The notes beneath the pieces were generated by a model. That model had not been told where the DNA came from and did not search any database. It saw nothing but the letters and a program-made list of their open reading frames with translations. From Amycolatopsis nalaikhensis (GTDB taxonomy: Bacteria > Actinomycetota > Actinomycetes > Mycobacteriales > Pseudonocardiaceae): a stretch of DNA of 64,000 nucleotides. The DNA lies in NCBI RefSeq assembly GCF_030264295.1, contig NZ_CP127173.1, positions 7,509,501-7,573,500 of the forward strand, given 5' to 3'. Positions 33,126-41,071 of this stretch are shown one piece after another; positions within the stretch are counted from its first letter, which is position 1, and each line of letters begins with the position of its first letter. The translations under genes and the position numbers were made by a program.

Positions 33126-34151
33126 TCACGCCACCGCGCGCAGCAACCCGGTCCCGGGGTGGCAGCCCAGGTACTCGAAGCGCGTCTGACCCTGCTCGGC
33201 GACCGTCACCTCGTGGTAGAGCCGCAGCCGCGCGGCCGGGCCCATCGTCGACAGGTACTTCAGCGCGGCCCGGAAGATGGCGACGTGCGTCGGGTGCGAC
33301 TCGGCCCAGGTTTCGAGGTCCTCGAGACTCCGCCACCAGCTCAGGCCGAACGTCTTGTCCGTCTCGCCGCCGTCCTCGGCCAGCACCCGCAGGTACCGGT
33401 TCGCGTAGCAGCCGACCGACCGGCCGTCGTCGCGGAGGAAGTCCATGCCCGCGCGCAGCACCGGCTCGACCTCCGCCAGGTACATCCGGCGTTCGTCGCC
33501 GTCGGTCTCCGTCCACTCCTGACCCGAGCGGATCAGGCACAGGTTGCCGTTCGGGACCACCGTCACCAGGTCGCCGGAGAAGCCCGCCGACACCGTCCCG
33601 GCCGCGTCCAGCGGGTCCGTCTGCGCCAGCGGCAGCCGGTCGCGCGCCCCGCCCCAGTACCCGTGTTCCCGGATCTCGCCGCTCAGTCCCTCGGCCGCGA
33701 CGCCGATGCCTTCCCGCCGGTCGTTGGAGAACAGCGTCTCGAACCGCCGGACGGTCGGCTGGACGACCTCCAGGAAGAACCCGGCGTCCGGGCTCGCCGG
33801 GCCCGCGGTCCAGAAGTCGTGGTCGGCCAGCCACGCCGAGAACTCGGCGGGGTCCGTCCAGTACCGGATCTCCACAGTGGTGTGGTAGCCGGCTTCGTCG
33901 ACGTATCGCGCGCGCTCGCGGTGCGCGGAACCCGCGGCCCCGGCCAGGCGCGCCAACGCCTTCTCGGCGACCGGGGGCGGCGTCTCCGAAGGGTGCTGCA
34001 CCCCGAAGTACGCCATGACGACCTGCCGCACCGAAGGGGCGAACCGGGCCGAGAACGACGGGTACGGGGGCCGGAACGCGGCCGACTTGCGCGTCGGCCG
34101 GGTCCGGTCGGCCCTCAGGTGCGCCGGGATCGCGGACTCCACGCTTGTCAC
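33126..34151 (-). CDS. oxd: Heme-dependent (phenylacet)aldoxime dehydratase
   Basis: Converts aldoximes to nitriles. A 341-residue protein with the family landmarks: SAIPAHLRADRTRP at the N-terminus, ARYVDEAGYHTTVEIRYW, WAESHPTHVAIF (the heme-ligand His region) and LRLYHEVTV (the catalytic His, as in OxdA/OxdRE). GTG start at 34151 overlaps the nitrilase stop by 4 bp, so nitrile made here can be hydrolysed by the co-expressed nitrilase. The length matches characterised enzymes (about 350). Confidence 0.9.
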   Translation of the reverse strand: MTSVESAIPAHLRADRTRPTRKSAAFRPPYPSFSARFAPSVRQVVMAYFGVQHPSETPPPVAEKALARLAGAAGSAHRERARYVDEAGYHTTVEIRYWTDPAEFSAWLADHDFWTAGPASPDAGFFLEVVQPTVRRFETLFSNDRREGIGVAAEGLSGEIREHGYWGGARDRLPLAQTDPLDAAGTVSAGFSGDLVTVVPNGNLCLIRSGQEWTETDGDERRMYLAEVEPVLRAGMDFLRDDGRSVGCYANRYLRVLAEDGGETDKTFGLSWWRSLEDLETWAESHPTHVAIFRAALKYLSTMGPAARLRLYHEVTVAEQGQTRFEYLGCHPGTGLLRAVA

Positions 34152-35155
34152 GCCCCGTCCGCCGCGACGAGCTCGACGTCCTCGAACTCCGGCTCCGGCT
34201 GCTCCGCTCCACTGTGGACGATCCGGGGGTTGGCGCCGAGGTTGACCCGCAGCCGGAACACGTCCGGGCGCGAGTAGTGGCCCACCGGGTCGGCGGCGGA
34301 CTTGGCGATCGCGATCAGCGAGAAGTCCAGGTCCGCGAACAGCAGCCCTTCCTCGGTCTCGGCCAGCGGTGCCGCCAGCTCGCTGCCTTCGGGCCCGTAG
34401 ATCCGTGCGAACCCGCCGCCCTTGAGCAGCAGCTGCTTCTTGACGTCGTCGTCGCAGAACGTCTCGATGGCCGCGTCGCCGACCACGCCGCACGGCGCGA
34501 GCACGAAAGTCTGGCCCTCCACGGCGTAGACGAGGCTCGCCGCGGTGTTGACCTCCGGGCCCAGTGCCTTGGCGCCGCCGCGGTACACCGAGAAGCTCGG
34601 CCACGAGCCGACGTGGATCTGCTCGCCCAGGCTGTACATCGTGTACTTGGTCAGCGGCTGGAAGTGCTCCCAGCAGTTCAGCCCGCCGAGGCGGCCCAGC
34701 TTCGTGTCGTGCACCTGCAGGTCGCTGCCGTCACCCTCACCGAACACGCTGCGCTCGACGTGCGTCGGCTTGAGCTTGCGGCGGACCGAAAGCACGTGCC
34801 CGGTGTCGTCGATGAACGCCTGCGCCATGTAGAGGCTGCCGCCGGCGTTCTCGCTGAAGCCGAGGACGACGTGCACGCCGTGCTCGGCCGCGGCGGCCGC
34901 GATCCGGGTCATCTCGGCGCCGTCGCGCGTCATCGAGTGCGCGCTGTAGCGGGGGACGAACTGCATGCCCCAGGCGGGTGAGCCGAGCCAGATCCACCAC
35001 GGGTAGCCGGGGAGGAAAGTTTCGGGGAAGGCGATCAGCCGGGCACCGCCGGCGGCGGCGTCGGCGATGAGCTCGACGACCTGCTCGACCCCGGCGGCCA
35101 GGTCCAGCCACTGGGGTTCAACTTGGACGACGGCAACACGAACCTGCTCGGTCAC
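34148..35155 (-). CDS. Nitrilase (aliphatic/aryl nitrilase family)
   Basis: Hydrolyses nitriles to carboxylic acid and ammonia. A 335-residue carbon-nitrogen hydrolase with the catalytic Glu in FPETFLPGYPWW, Lys in RRKLKPTHVER, and Cys in GGLNCWEHFQPL, characteristic of true nitrilases rather than amidases. It overlaps the aldoxime dehydratase (GTGA), giving an aldoxime-nitrile-acid pathway. An AraC gene lies 85 bp upstream on the same strand, with a short inverted repeat (AGTGAG/CTCACT at 35168-35195) between. Confidence 0.9.
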   Translation of the reverse strand: MTEQVRVAVVQVEPQWLDLAAGVEQVVELIADAAAGGARLIAFPETFLPGYPWWIWLGSPAWGMQFVPRYSAHSMTRDGAEMTRIAAAAAEHGVHVVLGFSENAGGSLYMAQAFIDDTGHVLSVRRKLKPTHVERSVFGEGDGSDLQVHDTKLGRLGGLNCWEHFQPLTKYTMYSLGEQIHVGSWPSFSVYRGGAKALGPEVNTAASLVYAVEGQTFVLAPCGVVGDAAIETFCDDDVKKQLLLKGGGFARIYGPEGSELAAPLAETEEGLLFADLDFSLIAIAKSAADPVGHYSRPDVFRLRVNLGANPRIVHSGAEQPEPEFEDVELVAADGA

Positions 35156-35240
35156 GGCAAGCCTCCGAAGTGAGTCACGACTGGTACGGGCTCACTATCG
35201 GCCGCTCAGCCCCGTTCCCGGACCGACAGCGCGTGCCGCC

Positions 35241-36200
35241 TCACTGACCGGACGTGCCGCGGAACCGGCCCGGGGTCAGGCCGGTCTCGGCCCGGAACAC
35301 CCGGTAGAACTGGCGCTCCCCGCCGAACCCGCACGCGCCCGCGATCGCCTCGAGCGGCCGCCCGGGATCGGCCAGCAGCAACGACTTCGCGTGGTCGACG
35401 CGGATCCGCCGCAGGACCGTGCCCACCCCGCCGGGGGTGCCGTCGAACAGCCGGTAGAGCGTCCGCCGCGAGATCAGGAACGCGCGGGCGACGTCGTCGA
35501 CGGTGAGGTCGGGATCCGCGTGCCGCGCGCGCAGGAAGGCCTCGACGCGGTGGCGGGTCAGGACGTCACCGCGCGGCACCCGGCCGGCGGAGAGGGTCAG
35601 CGCGGACGCCATCAGCCCGCGCCCCTGCGCGGCGAGCGCGGACGCGGCGAGCGGGTCGGTCCGCTGGAGGCGGGCGAGGCCGTGGAAGAACTGGGCGACC
35701 ACCCCGGCGGGACTGTCCGCGCCCAGCTGGACCGCGGTGACGCCCCGCGCGTCGCGCAGCCCGGCTTCGGCGAGCAGCCCGCGCAGCGGCACCTGCACGA
35801 CGACCTGCTCGAAGGCGGCGTCGAAGTGCAGGGTGTAGGGCCGGGTGCTGTCGTAGAGCGCCATCGCGCCGGGCACCAGCTCGGCGACGCGCCCGTCCTG
35901 CTCGACGCGGCCGCGGCCGCGCGTCTGGATGCTGGCGAGCAGGTACTCCTCCCCGGCACGGGCGATCAGCCGCGGTGTCCGGCGGACCCGCTGCCCGCCG
36001 GCGGCCACCGTCGTCATCTCGAAGGACTCGAGGTCGGCGTGCACGAGGTGGCCGTCGAACGGGCCCGCCGCGGTGGGGGTGGCGGACAGCTGGACGAAGG
36101 TGTCGCAGATGAGGTCCCGCCAGTATTCGAACGCGCGCGCGGCGGTGACCGCCGACGTGGACCAGACGTCGGCGGGTCCGACGGGCCGCGGGCCGCTCAT
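35241..36200 (-). CDS. AraC-family activator, NitR-like
   Basis: A 319-residue regulator: N-terminal AraC_binding_2 domain (residues ~15-190, starting AFEYWRDLICDTFVQL) and C-terminal double helix-turn-helix (SRRTLYRLF and ACGFGGERQFYRVFR). NitR/OxdR proteins of this architecture activate nitrilase and aldoxime dehydratase genes in Rhodococcus, and the position directly upstream of the nitrilase gene supports the same role. It is paralogous to the AraC gene at 38910. Confidence 0.87.
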   Translation of the reverse strand: MSGPRPVGPADVWSTSAVTAARAFEYWRDLICDTFVQLSATPTAAGPFDGHLVHADLESFEMTTVAAGGQRVRRTPRLIARAGEEYLLASIQTRGRGRVEQDGRVAELVPGAMALYDSTRPYTLHFDAAFEQVVVQVPLRGLLAEAGLRDARGVTAVQLGADSPAGVVAQFFHGLARLQRTDPLAASALAAQGRGLMASALTLSAGRVPRGDVLTRHRVEAFLRARHADPDLTVDDVARAFLISRRTLYRLFDGTPGGVGTVLRRIRVDHAKSLLLADPGRPLEAIAGACGFGGERQFYRVFRAETGLTPGRFRGTSGQ

Positions 36201-36259
36201 CGCGTCATGATGCGTCGGCGGCCCGGGCAGTGCAAGAGGCGCGGCCGTCCGGCCGGGTG

Positions 36260-37267
36260 TCAGCCGATCGTGGTCAGGAGCCCGTCGCGGCTGCCGATGA
36301 CCAGCGCGCCGTCCGCCGTGAGAGCGGGATAGCTGTCGACCGGGCCGCCGAGGTCGACGTCGAACAGGCGGGTGCCGTCGGCCCCGAAGCCGTAGGCGTG
36401 GCCGTTCTGCCCGCCGAAGTAGAGGCGGTAGGCGCGGTCGACGACCGTCGAGCTCCAGATCTGGGCGCCGACCCGGCCGAAGGTCCCGGTTTCCCGGCCC
36501 GCGCCGACGTCGAAGACGTGGACGGTCCCGCTGTGGTCGGCGACGTAGGCCAGGCGGTAGGCACCTTCGTCGTGGCCGTTGGTCCCGAGCAGGGCGGTCC
36601 CGTCCGGCGCGAGGCCCGCGGAGACCTCGACCAGGTCGTCGTGCGGGTCGGCACGCCAGGCGATCGCGGACGAAGAGCCCTTGTCGTCGATGGCGACGAG
36701 TGCGTTGTCGGCGGTGGTGTAGAGGCGGCCCTTCGCGGTGACGGTGCCGGTCACGTCGCCGACGTACACGCGGTCGCCGGTGGCCGTCACGGGCGAGGTC
36801 GCCCGGCCCGGCAGCTTCGCCGTCCACAGCTTCCGGCCCGTCGGCGACAGCGCGACCAGCTGGGCACCCGCCGGGAACAGCACGGTGCCGCCGGGCAGGA
36901 GCAGCGGCGAGATCGAGAGGTCGCCACCGTCGGTGGTGCCGGAGTCGTAGGTCCAGCGGTCCCGGCCGTCGGCGGGGTCGAGCGCGTGCAGCACTCCGCC
37001 GTTCGACGCCGCGTAGATCGTGCCGTCCGCGCCCACGACCGGCCCGGGTGTCACGGCGCCTTCGAGCTTGCGGTGCCACCGAACCCGGCCCGTCGTCGGA
37101 CCGTCCGAAGTGGACGCACCGGAATGCCGGGCGTCGTGCAGCGCCGACGGCCACGGCGCCCAGGCGGCGGTGCCCGGTGCCGCGCGCGGGGCGGGCGACG
37201 TCGTGCAGGCGGCGAGGAACACGGCGGAGAAGAGGACCGTCACGCCGGTCCGGAAGACGCTTGCCAT
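36260..37267 (-). CDS. PQQ/WD40-like beta-propeller lipoprotein
   Basis: A 335-residue secreted lipoprotein. The signal ends at a lipobox (FLAAC, Cys near residue 20). The rest is repeated outer-membrane-BamB/PQQ-like blades such as VVGADGTIYAASNGGVLHALD, LPGGTVLFPAGAQLVALS and DRVYVGDVTG. Probably a structural or binding protein on the outer face of the membrane; no catalytic residues are evident. ATG start at 37267. Confidence 0.8.
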   Translation of the reverse strand: MASVFRTGVTVLFSAVFLAACTTSPAPRAAPGTAAWAPWPSALHDARHSGASTSDGPTTGRVRWHRKLEGAVTPGPVVGADGTIYAASNGGVLHALDPADGRDRWTYDSGTTDGGDLSISPLLLPGGTVLFPAGAQLVALSPTGRKLWTAKLPGRATSPVTATGDRVYVGDVTGTVTAKGRLYTTADNALVAIDDKGSSSAIAWRADPHDDLVEVSAGLAPDGTALLGTNGHDEGAYRLAYVADHSGTVHVFDVGAGRETGTFGRVGAQIWSSTVVDRAYRLYFGGQNGHAYGFGADGTRLFDVDLGGPVDSYPALTADGALVIGSRDGLLTTIG

Positions 37268-37335
37268 GCTGCGAACGTAACGATTCCCGGCCCGCCGCAA
37301 TGGTTTCCGCTCCTTACGGAATCCTGACCGCGGGT

Positions 37336-37623
37336 TCAGGCGAGCATCCGCATGCCGGTGAAGAAGCCGACGATCAGCACACCGGCACCGAACCCGACGA
37401 GCAGGGCGGCGCCGAGCCGCGGCCGCAGCCGGACGACCGCGTAGGCGAGGCCGACGGCGAAGATCAGCCACGACCCGACCAGCGCGACGCCGCTCATCAT
37501 GGATTCGGCGAAGAAGGCCGCGACCCGGGCCCCGGCCGCGACGAGCAGGGCGAACCCGGCCGCGACGGCGGGGATCGTCCAGTTCGCCCACCTCGACACA
37601 CGCGGATTTTCTGTCTTCTGCAC
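37336..37623 (-). CDS. Small membrane protein
   Basis: A 95-residue protein with about three hydrophobic helices (WTIPAVAAGFALLVAAGARV, SGVALVGSWLIFAVGLAYAV, LGAALLVGFGAGVLIVGFF). No family recognised. Start chosen at GTG 37623, which has GGAGG 9 bp upstream; a longer frame lacks conservation-like composition. Same strand as the propeller lipoprotein, 68 bp upstream of it. Confidence 0.6.
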   Translation of the reverse strand: MQKTENPRVSRWANWTIPAVAAGFALLVAAGARVAAFFAESMMSGVALVGSWLIFAVGLAYAVVRLRPRLGAALLVGFGAGVLIVGFFTGMRMLA

Positions 37624-37814
37624 GGTGACGCACCTCCGAGGGAGATCGACTGGTGGGTAGTCTGCGCCACAATCCGGCGGGAATCCCTTACCGTCGGCTG
37701 ACGCCCGGTGAGTTCTTACCGAGTGGTGAACGAACCCGGGGAAATGATCTTCGCGCGAGGCCGCGGCGCTACGGTCAGCGGTGCCATCTCCGCGCACCGA
37801 AAGGATTCCGCCGC

Positions 37815-38318
37815 ATGACGACCGGTGTCAGCACGACCACGTCGACCGGAACCGCGGCGGCGAGGTTCCTCGCCGCCGGCCGGATCCTGAGCAGATACGG
37901 ACTGGTCGTCGTGCTGGCGTGGATCGGCGGCGGCAAGTACGTGAAGATGGACAGCCGGGTGCTGATCGAGCACAGCTTCCTCATGAGCTGGCTCTACGAC
38001 TTCCTCAGCGTGCACGCGGTCGCGTACGCGCTGGGCACGACGGAGATCGCCGCGGCCGTGCTGATCGCGCTGCGGCCGGTGGCGCCGCGCTGGTCGGCCG
38101 TGGGCAGCGCGCTGGCCGTCGTGTTGTTCCTGGGCACGCTCAGCTTCCTGGTCACCACCCCCGGCGTGGTGGTGACGTTCGCCCACGGCTTCCCGGTGCT
38201 TTCGGCGCAGCCGGGCCAGTTCCTGCTCAAGGACATCGTGCTGATGGGCGTCGCGCTCGGGACGCTCGGCGAGTCCTTGCAGGCGGCCCGGAACCGCGGC
38301 GGTCACCGGGAGAGGTGA
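37815..38318 (+). CDS. DUF417 family membrane protein (RclC/YkgB-like)
   Basis: A 167-residue inner-membrane protein with four helices. YGLVVVLAWIGGGKYVKMD, SPLxSW-type FLMSWLYDFLSVHAVAY, LGTTEIAAAVLIAL and FLLKDIVLMGVALGTL are DUF417 hallmarks. The E. coli member RclC belongs to the reactive-chlorine-species response. An RclA-like reductase lies 2.8 kb away in this window. ATG 37815 follows AAAGGA. The 3' end overlaps the convergent flavoprotein gene by 16 bp. Confidence 0.82.
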   Translation: MTTGVSTTTSTGTAAARFLAAGRILSRYGLVVVLAWIGGGKYVKMDSRVLIEHSFLMSWLYDFLSVHAVAYALGTTEIAAAVLIALRPVAPRWSAVGSALAVVLFLGTLSFLVTTPGVVVTFAHGFPVLSAQPGQFLLKDIVLMGVALGTLGESLQAARNRGGHRER

Positions 38319-38869
38319 TCCCGCACGACGTCCACGAACGCGGGCGGCGCGGGCGGGGCCGGGCTCTCGACGAAGCCGCCCGCGGCCACGTCGTAGCGGG
38401 GCGCCGTCGCGGGGTCGACGACGAGGTGGCCGTCCTCGCGCAGCTGGGCCACGTTGCGCCGCACCGCCCGGTTCGCCCACATTTCGGCGGACATGACCGG
38501 GAAGAACACCACGGGCCGGGTGGCGGCCAGGATCGCCGCGCCGAGGAGGTTGGGTGCCGCACCGCTCGCGGCGGCCGCCAGCAGGTTGGCCGTCGCCGGG
38601 AGGACGACGAGCAGGTCGTGCTCGGCCACCAGGCTCTGGTGGTTCGCGCGGGCCCACGTCGCCGGGTCGTCGCCGGTGACGACCCGGTCGGCGAACAACG
38701 CGACGGTCGAGGCGGGGACGAACCGCGTCGCGGTGCGGGTCATCAGCACCGAAACCGTGCCGGTGAAGGAGCCGCGGAGCGCGGAGACGAAGACGGGCAG
38801 CAGGGCGACGGCGGCCGAGCCGGCGGCACCGATCAGCAGGCGGCCGCCGAAAGCGGGGTGTTCGGACAT
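38303..38869 (-). CDS. Flavoprotein (HFCD/PPC-decarboxylase-like fold)
   Basis: A 188-residue protein of the flavoprotein family that includes EpiD/LanD, PPC decarboxylase and Dfp. Signatures: GAAGSAAVAL near the start, the PASANT-like PATANLLAAAASGAAPNLL, and the PxMNxxMW-like FFPVMSAEMWANRAV. Such enzymes bind FMN and decarboxylate Cys-containing substrates or act as prenyl-FMN synthases. Without a peptide precursor or coaBC partner nearby, its substrate is unknown. An AraC gene lies 40 bp upstream on the same strand. Confidence 0.75.
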   Translation of the reverse strand: MSEHPAFGGRLLIGAAGSAAVALLPVFVSALRGSFTGTVSVLMTRTATRFVPASTVALFADRVVTGDDPATWARANHQSLVAEHDLLVVLPATANLLAAAASGAAPNLLGAAILAATRPVVFFPVMSAEMWANRAVRRNVAQLREDGHLVVDPATAPRYDVAAGGFVESPAPPAPPAFVDVVRDHLSR

Positions 38870-38909
38870 GGTCGCAGCATGCCCGCGCGGGGCGGCCGCG
38901 GACCGGCGA

Positions 38910-39845
38910 TCAGTGCCCGGGTTCCTGACGGTCCGTGCCAGCGCGGTAGGCCGCGGGCGTGACGCCGGTGAGGGCCTTGAACGCACGGTGCAGCTGGGCG
39001 GCACCCCCGAACCCGCATTCTCCGGCGACGAGGTCGAGGGGCCGGGACGGCGTCGCCCGCACCAGTTCCTGAGCGCGGGTGACGCGCAGGCGGCGCAGCT
39101 GCGTCCCGAACGACTCACCGCCGGCCAGCGCCCGGAACAGCGTCCGCCGGGAGACCCCGCACGCGGCCGCCACGCTGTCGGCGTCCAGCGCGGGGTCGGT
39201 GAAGTTCCGCCGCAGGAACTGCCGGACCCGTTCGCGCACGAACCCGAGCCCGCCGTCCACCGGGGACGCCGGCCGGGCGGCCCAGCCGAGTGCGGTGTCG
39301 AGCAGCCCGACGGCGTGGAAGGCGAGGTCGCGGGCGGGCGCGGGATCGAGCCGGGAAAGCCCGGCGAGGAAGTTCGCGACGACCCCGGCCGGACCGGTGC
39401 CGGACAGCGTCACGGCGGTCGCGGCGTGCAGGTCGCGCCGCGGCAGCTGGGCTCGCGGCACTCGCACGACCAGCTGCGCGAAGTGGTCTGTGAACTCCAT
39501 GGTGTAGGGCTCGGTGCTGTCGACGAACACGAGCGAACCGGGCGTGAGGACGCCGGTCCGGCCGTGCTGGGTGACGAGGCCCTGCCCGTCGAGCTGCAGG
39601 TTGGCGAGCACGTACTCGTCACCGGAGGCGATCAGGGAGGGATCCCGCCGCACCCGTTGCGGCCCGGCGGCCAGCCGCGAGACGCCGAGGGCGCCGAGGT
39701 CCCGGTGACTGACGGTGCCCGCGAACCCGGCACGCGCCAGCGGATCCACCCGGACGCGCACGAAGGTCGCGCACACGAGGTCCCGCCAGTAATCGGCGGC
39801 CTGTCCCGCGGGGACGTCGGAAGTGGACCAAGTGGCGTGGTGCAC
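38910..39845 (-). CDS. AraC-family regulator (NitR-like architecture)
   Basis: A 311-residue protein with an AraC_binding_2 domain (ADYWRDLVCATFVRVRV) and a C-terminal AraC helix-turn-helix (SRRTLFRALAGGESFG, then GECGFGGAAQLHRAFK). It shares its layout and several motifs with the regulator at 35241-36200, so the two are paralogues. Position just upstream of the flavoprotein suggests it controls that gene. Confidence 0.85.
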   Translation of the reverse strand: MHHATWSTSDVPAGQAADYWRDLVCATFVRVRVDPLARAGFAGTVSHRDLGALGVSRLAAGPQRVRRDPSLIASGDEYVLANLQLDGQGLVTQHGRTGVLTPGSLVFVDSTEPYTMEFTDHFAQLVVRVPRAQLPRRDLHAATAVTLSGTGPAGVVANFLAGLSRLDPAPARDLAFHAVGLLDTALGWAARPASPVDGGLGFVRERVRQFLRRNFTDPALDADSVAAACGVSRRTLFRALAGGESFGTQLRRLRVTRAQELVRATPSRPLDLVAGECGFGGAAQLHRAFKALTGVTPAAYRAGTDRQEPGH

Positions 39846-39892
39846 CGCAGCTCCTCGAACATCGCCGGCGCCACCAGGCTACGAGCCGCGCG

Positions 39893-40072
39893 TCAACACC
39901 GCGTATACGGCCGGTGCCGTCGCTCCCGGTGGGTGAACTCGGTCAAGGCGCGGATGATCGCGGGACGCTCGCCCGGTTTCGTGCCGCGGAGCGCGATAGC
40001 GAGGATGAGCACCTGCCGGACGACCACGCCCGCGGTGGCGAGCGCACCCACGATGCCGACGCTGTCGAGCAT
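39893..40072 (-). CDS. Small membrane-associated protein with a GTKP-RPAIIRA motif
   Basis: A 59-residue protein: one hydrophobic helix (VGIVGALATAGVVVRQVLIL) followed by RGTKPGERPAIIRAL and a basic tail. Short proteins with this layout are frequent in actinomycetes; function unknown. ATG 40072 is preceded by GGGAGG. A PHO-box-like repeat lies 58-97 bp upstream in the correct orientation, suggesting phosphate-dependent expression. Confidence 0.65.
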   Translation of the reverse strand: MLDSVGIVGALATAGVVVRQVLILAIALRGTKPGERPAIIRALTEFTHRERRHRPYTRC

Positions 40073-40129
40073 GATCGCCTCCCGGTGTGTGGAGCAGAAG
40101 TGCACGCGGGATGAACGATCGCCAACTCA

Positions 40130-40169
40130 CCTGAACGTGCTGACCGGTGGAGGTGAACGGAAGGTGAAC
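40130..40169 (-). promoter_or_regulatory. PHO-box-like direct repeats (GTTCACC, 11-bp phase)
   Basis: On the minus strand GTTCACC occurs at 40169-40163 and again at 40158-40152, exactly 11 bp apart, with a weaker GTTCAGG in phase at 40136-40130. GTTCACC repeats with 11-bp period are the PhoP binding unit known from Streptomyces. The site points toward the small gene starting at 40072. Confidence 0.55.
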
Positions 40170-40170
40170 A

Positions 40171-40201
40171 ATCCGCGGGCCCGCGGTCCGGGCCCGCGGA
40201 T
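40171..40201 (-). terminator. Terminator after the alpha/beta hydrolase gene
   Basis: A 12-bp perfect stem ATCCGCGGGCCC (40171-40182), 7-nt loop, complement at 40190-40201, lying 26 bp past the hydrolase stop at 40227. Confidence 0.75.
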
Positions 40202-40226
40202 CGTCACCTTCGCCGTCCCGGCAGTG

Positions 40227-41051
40227 TCACGACCGGATGAACTCCAGCAGGTCGGCGTTGATCGTGTCGGCGTGCGTGGTCGGCATGCCGTGCGGAAAAC
40301 CCGAATACGTCTTCAACGTGCCATTGCGCAGCAGCCGAGCCGACAGCGGCCCCGAGTCGGCGTACGGAACGATCTGGTCGTCATCACCGTGCATCACCAA
40401 CGTCGGCACCGTGATCTTCTCGAGGTCGGCCGTGAAGTCCGTCTGCGAAAAAGCGACGATCCCGTCGTAGTGCGCCTTCGCACTGCCCATCATCCCCTGG
40501 CGCCACCAGTTGCGGACCTTCGCCTCCGACGTCTCCACGCCGGGCCGGTTGAAGCCGTAGAACGGGCCCGCCGCCAGGGACAGGTAGAACTCCGAGCGGT
40601 TCGCCAGCAGCTGGGCCTGCAGGTCGTCGAAGACGCTCTTCGGCAGCCCGCCCGGGTTGGCCTCCGTCTGCACCATCAGCGGGGGGACCGCCGCGATGAG
40701 GACCGCCTTGGCGACCCGGTCCTCGCCGTGGCGGGCGAGGTAGTGCACGACCTCGCCGCCGCCCGTCGAGTGTCCGATGTGGACCGCGTCGCGCAGGTCG
40801 AGGTGGGCCGTCACCGCCGCCAGGTCGTCCGCGTAGTGGTCCATGTCGTGGCCGTCGGCGACGTCGGACGAGCGGCCGTGGCCCCGGCGGTCGTGGGCGA
40901 TGACGCGGTAGCCGTTCGTCGCGAAGAACAGCATCTGCGTGTCCCAGTCGTCCGAGGACAGCGGCCAGCCGTGGCTGAACACGATCGGCTGCCCGGTTCC
41001 CCAGTCCTTGTAGAAGATCTCCACGCCGTCGGTGGTGGTGATGAAGGGCAT
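40227..41051 (-). CDS. Alpha/beta hydrolase, non-heme haloperoxidase/arylesterase family
   Basis: A 274-residue hydrolase. The oxyanion region SHGWPLSSDDW, the nucleophile Ser in GHSTGGGE (near residue 97), the Asp in MHGDDDQIVP and the His in GFPHGM form a normal triad. This is the chloroperoxidase/arylesterase group, which hydrolyses esters and can perhydrolyse acids with peroxide. ATG 41051 has GGAG upstream. It lies 20 bp downstream of the RclA-like gene on the same strand, probably co-transcribed. Confidence 0.85.
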   Translation of the reverse strand: MPFITTTDGVEIFYKDWGTGQPIVFSHGWPLSSDDWDTQMLFFATNGYRVIAHDRRGHGRSSDVADGHDMDHYADDLAAVTAHLDLRDAVHIGHSTGGGEVVHYLARHGEDRVAKAVLIAAVPPLMVQTEANPGGLPKSVFDDLQAQLLANRSEFYLSLAAGPFYGFNRPGVETSEAKVRNWWRQGMMGSAKAHYDGIVAFSQTDFTADLEKITVPTLVMHGDDDQIVPYADSGPLSARLLRNGTLKTYSGFPHGMPTTHADTINADLLEFIRS

Positions 41052-41071
41052 CGCGGGACTTCTCCGTCCGG

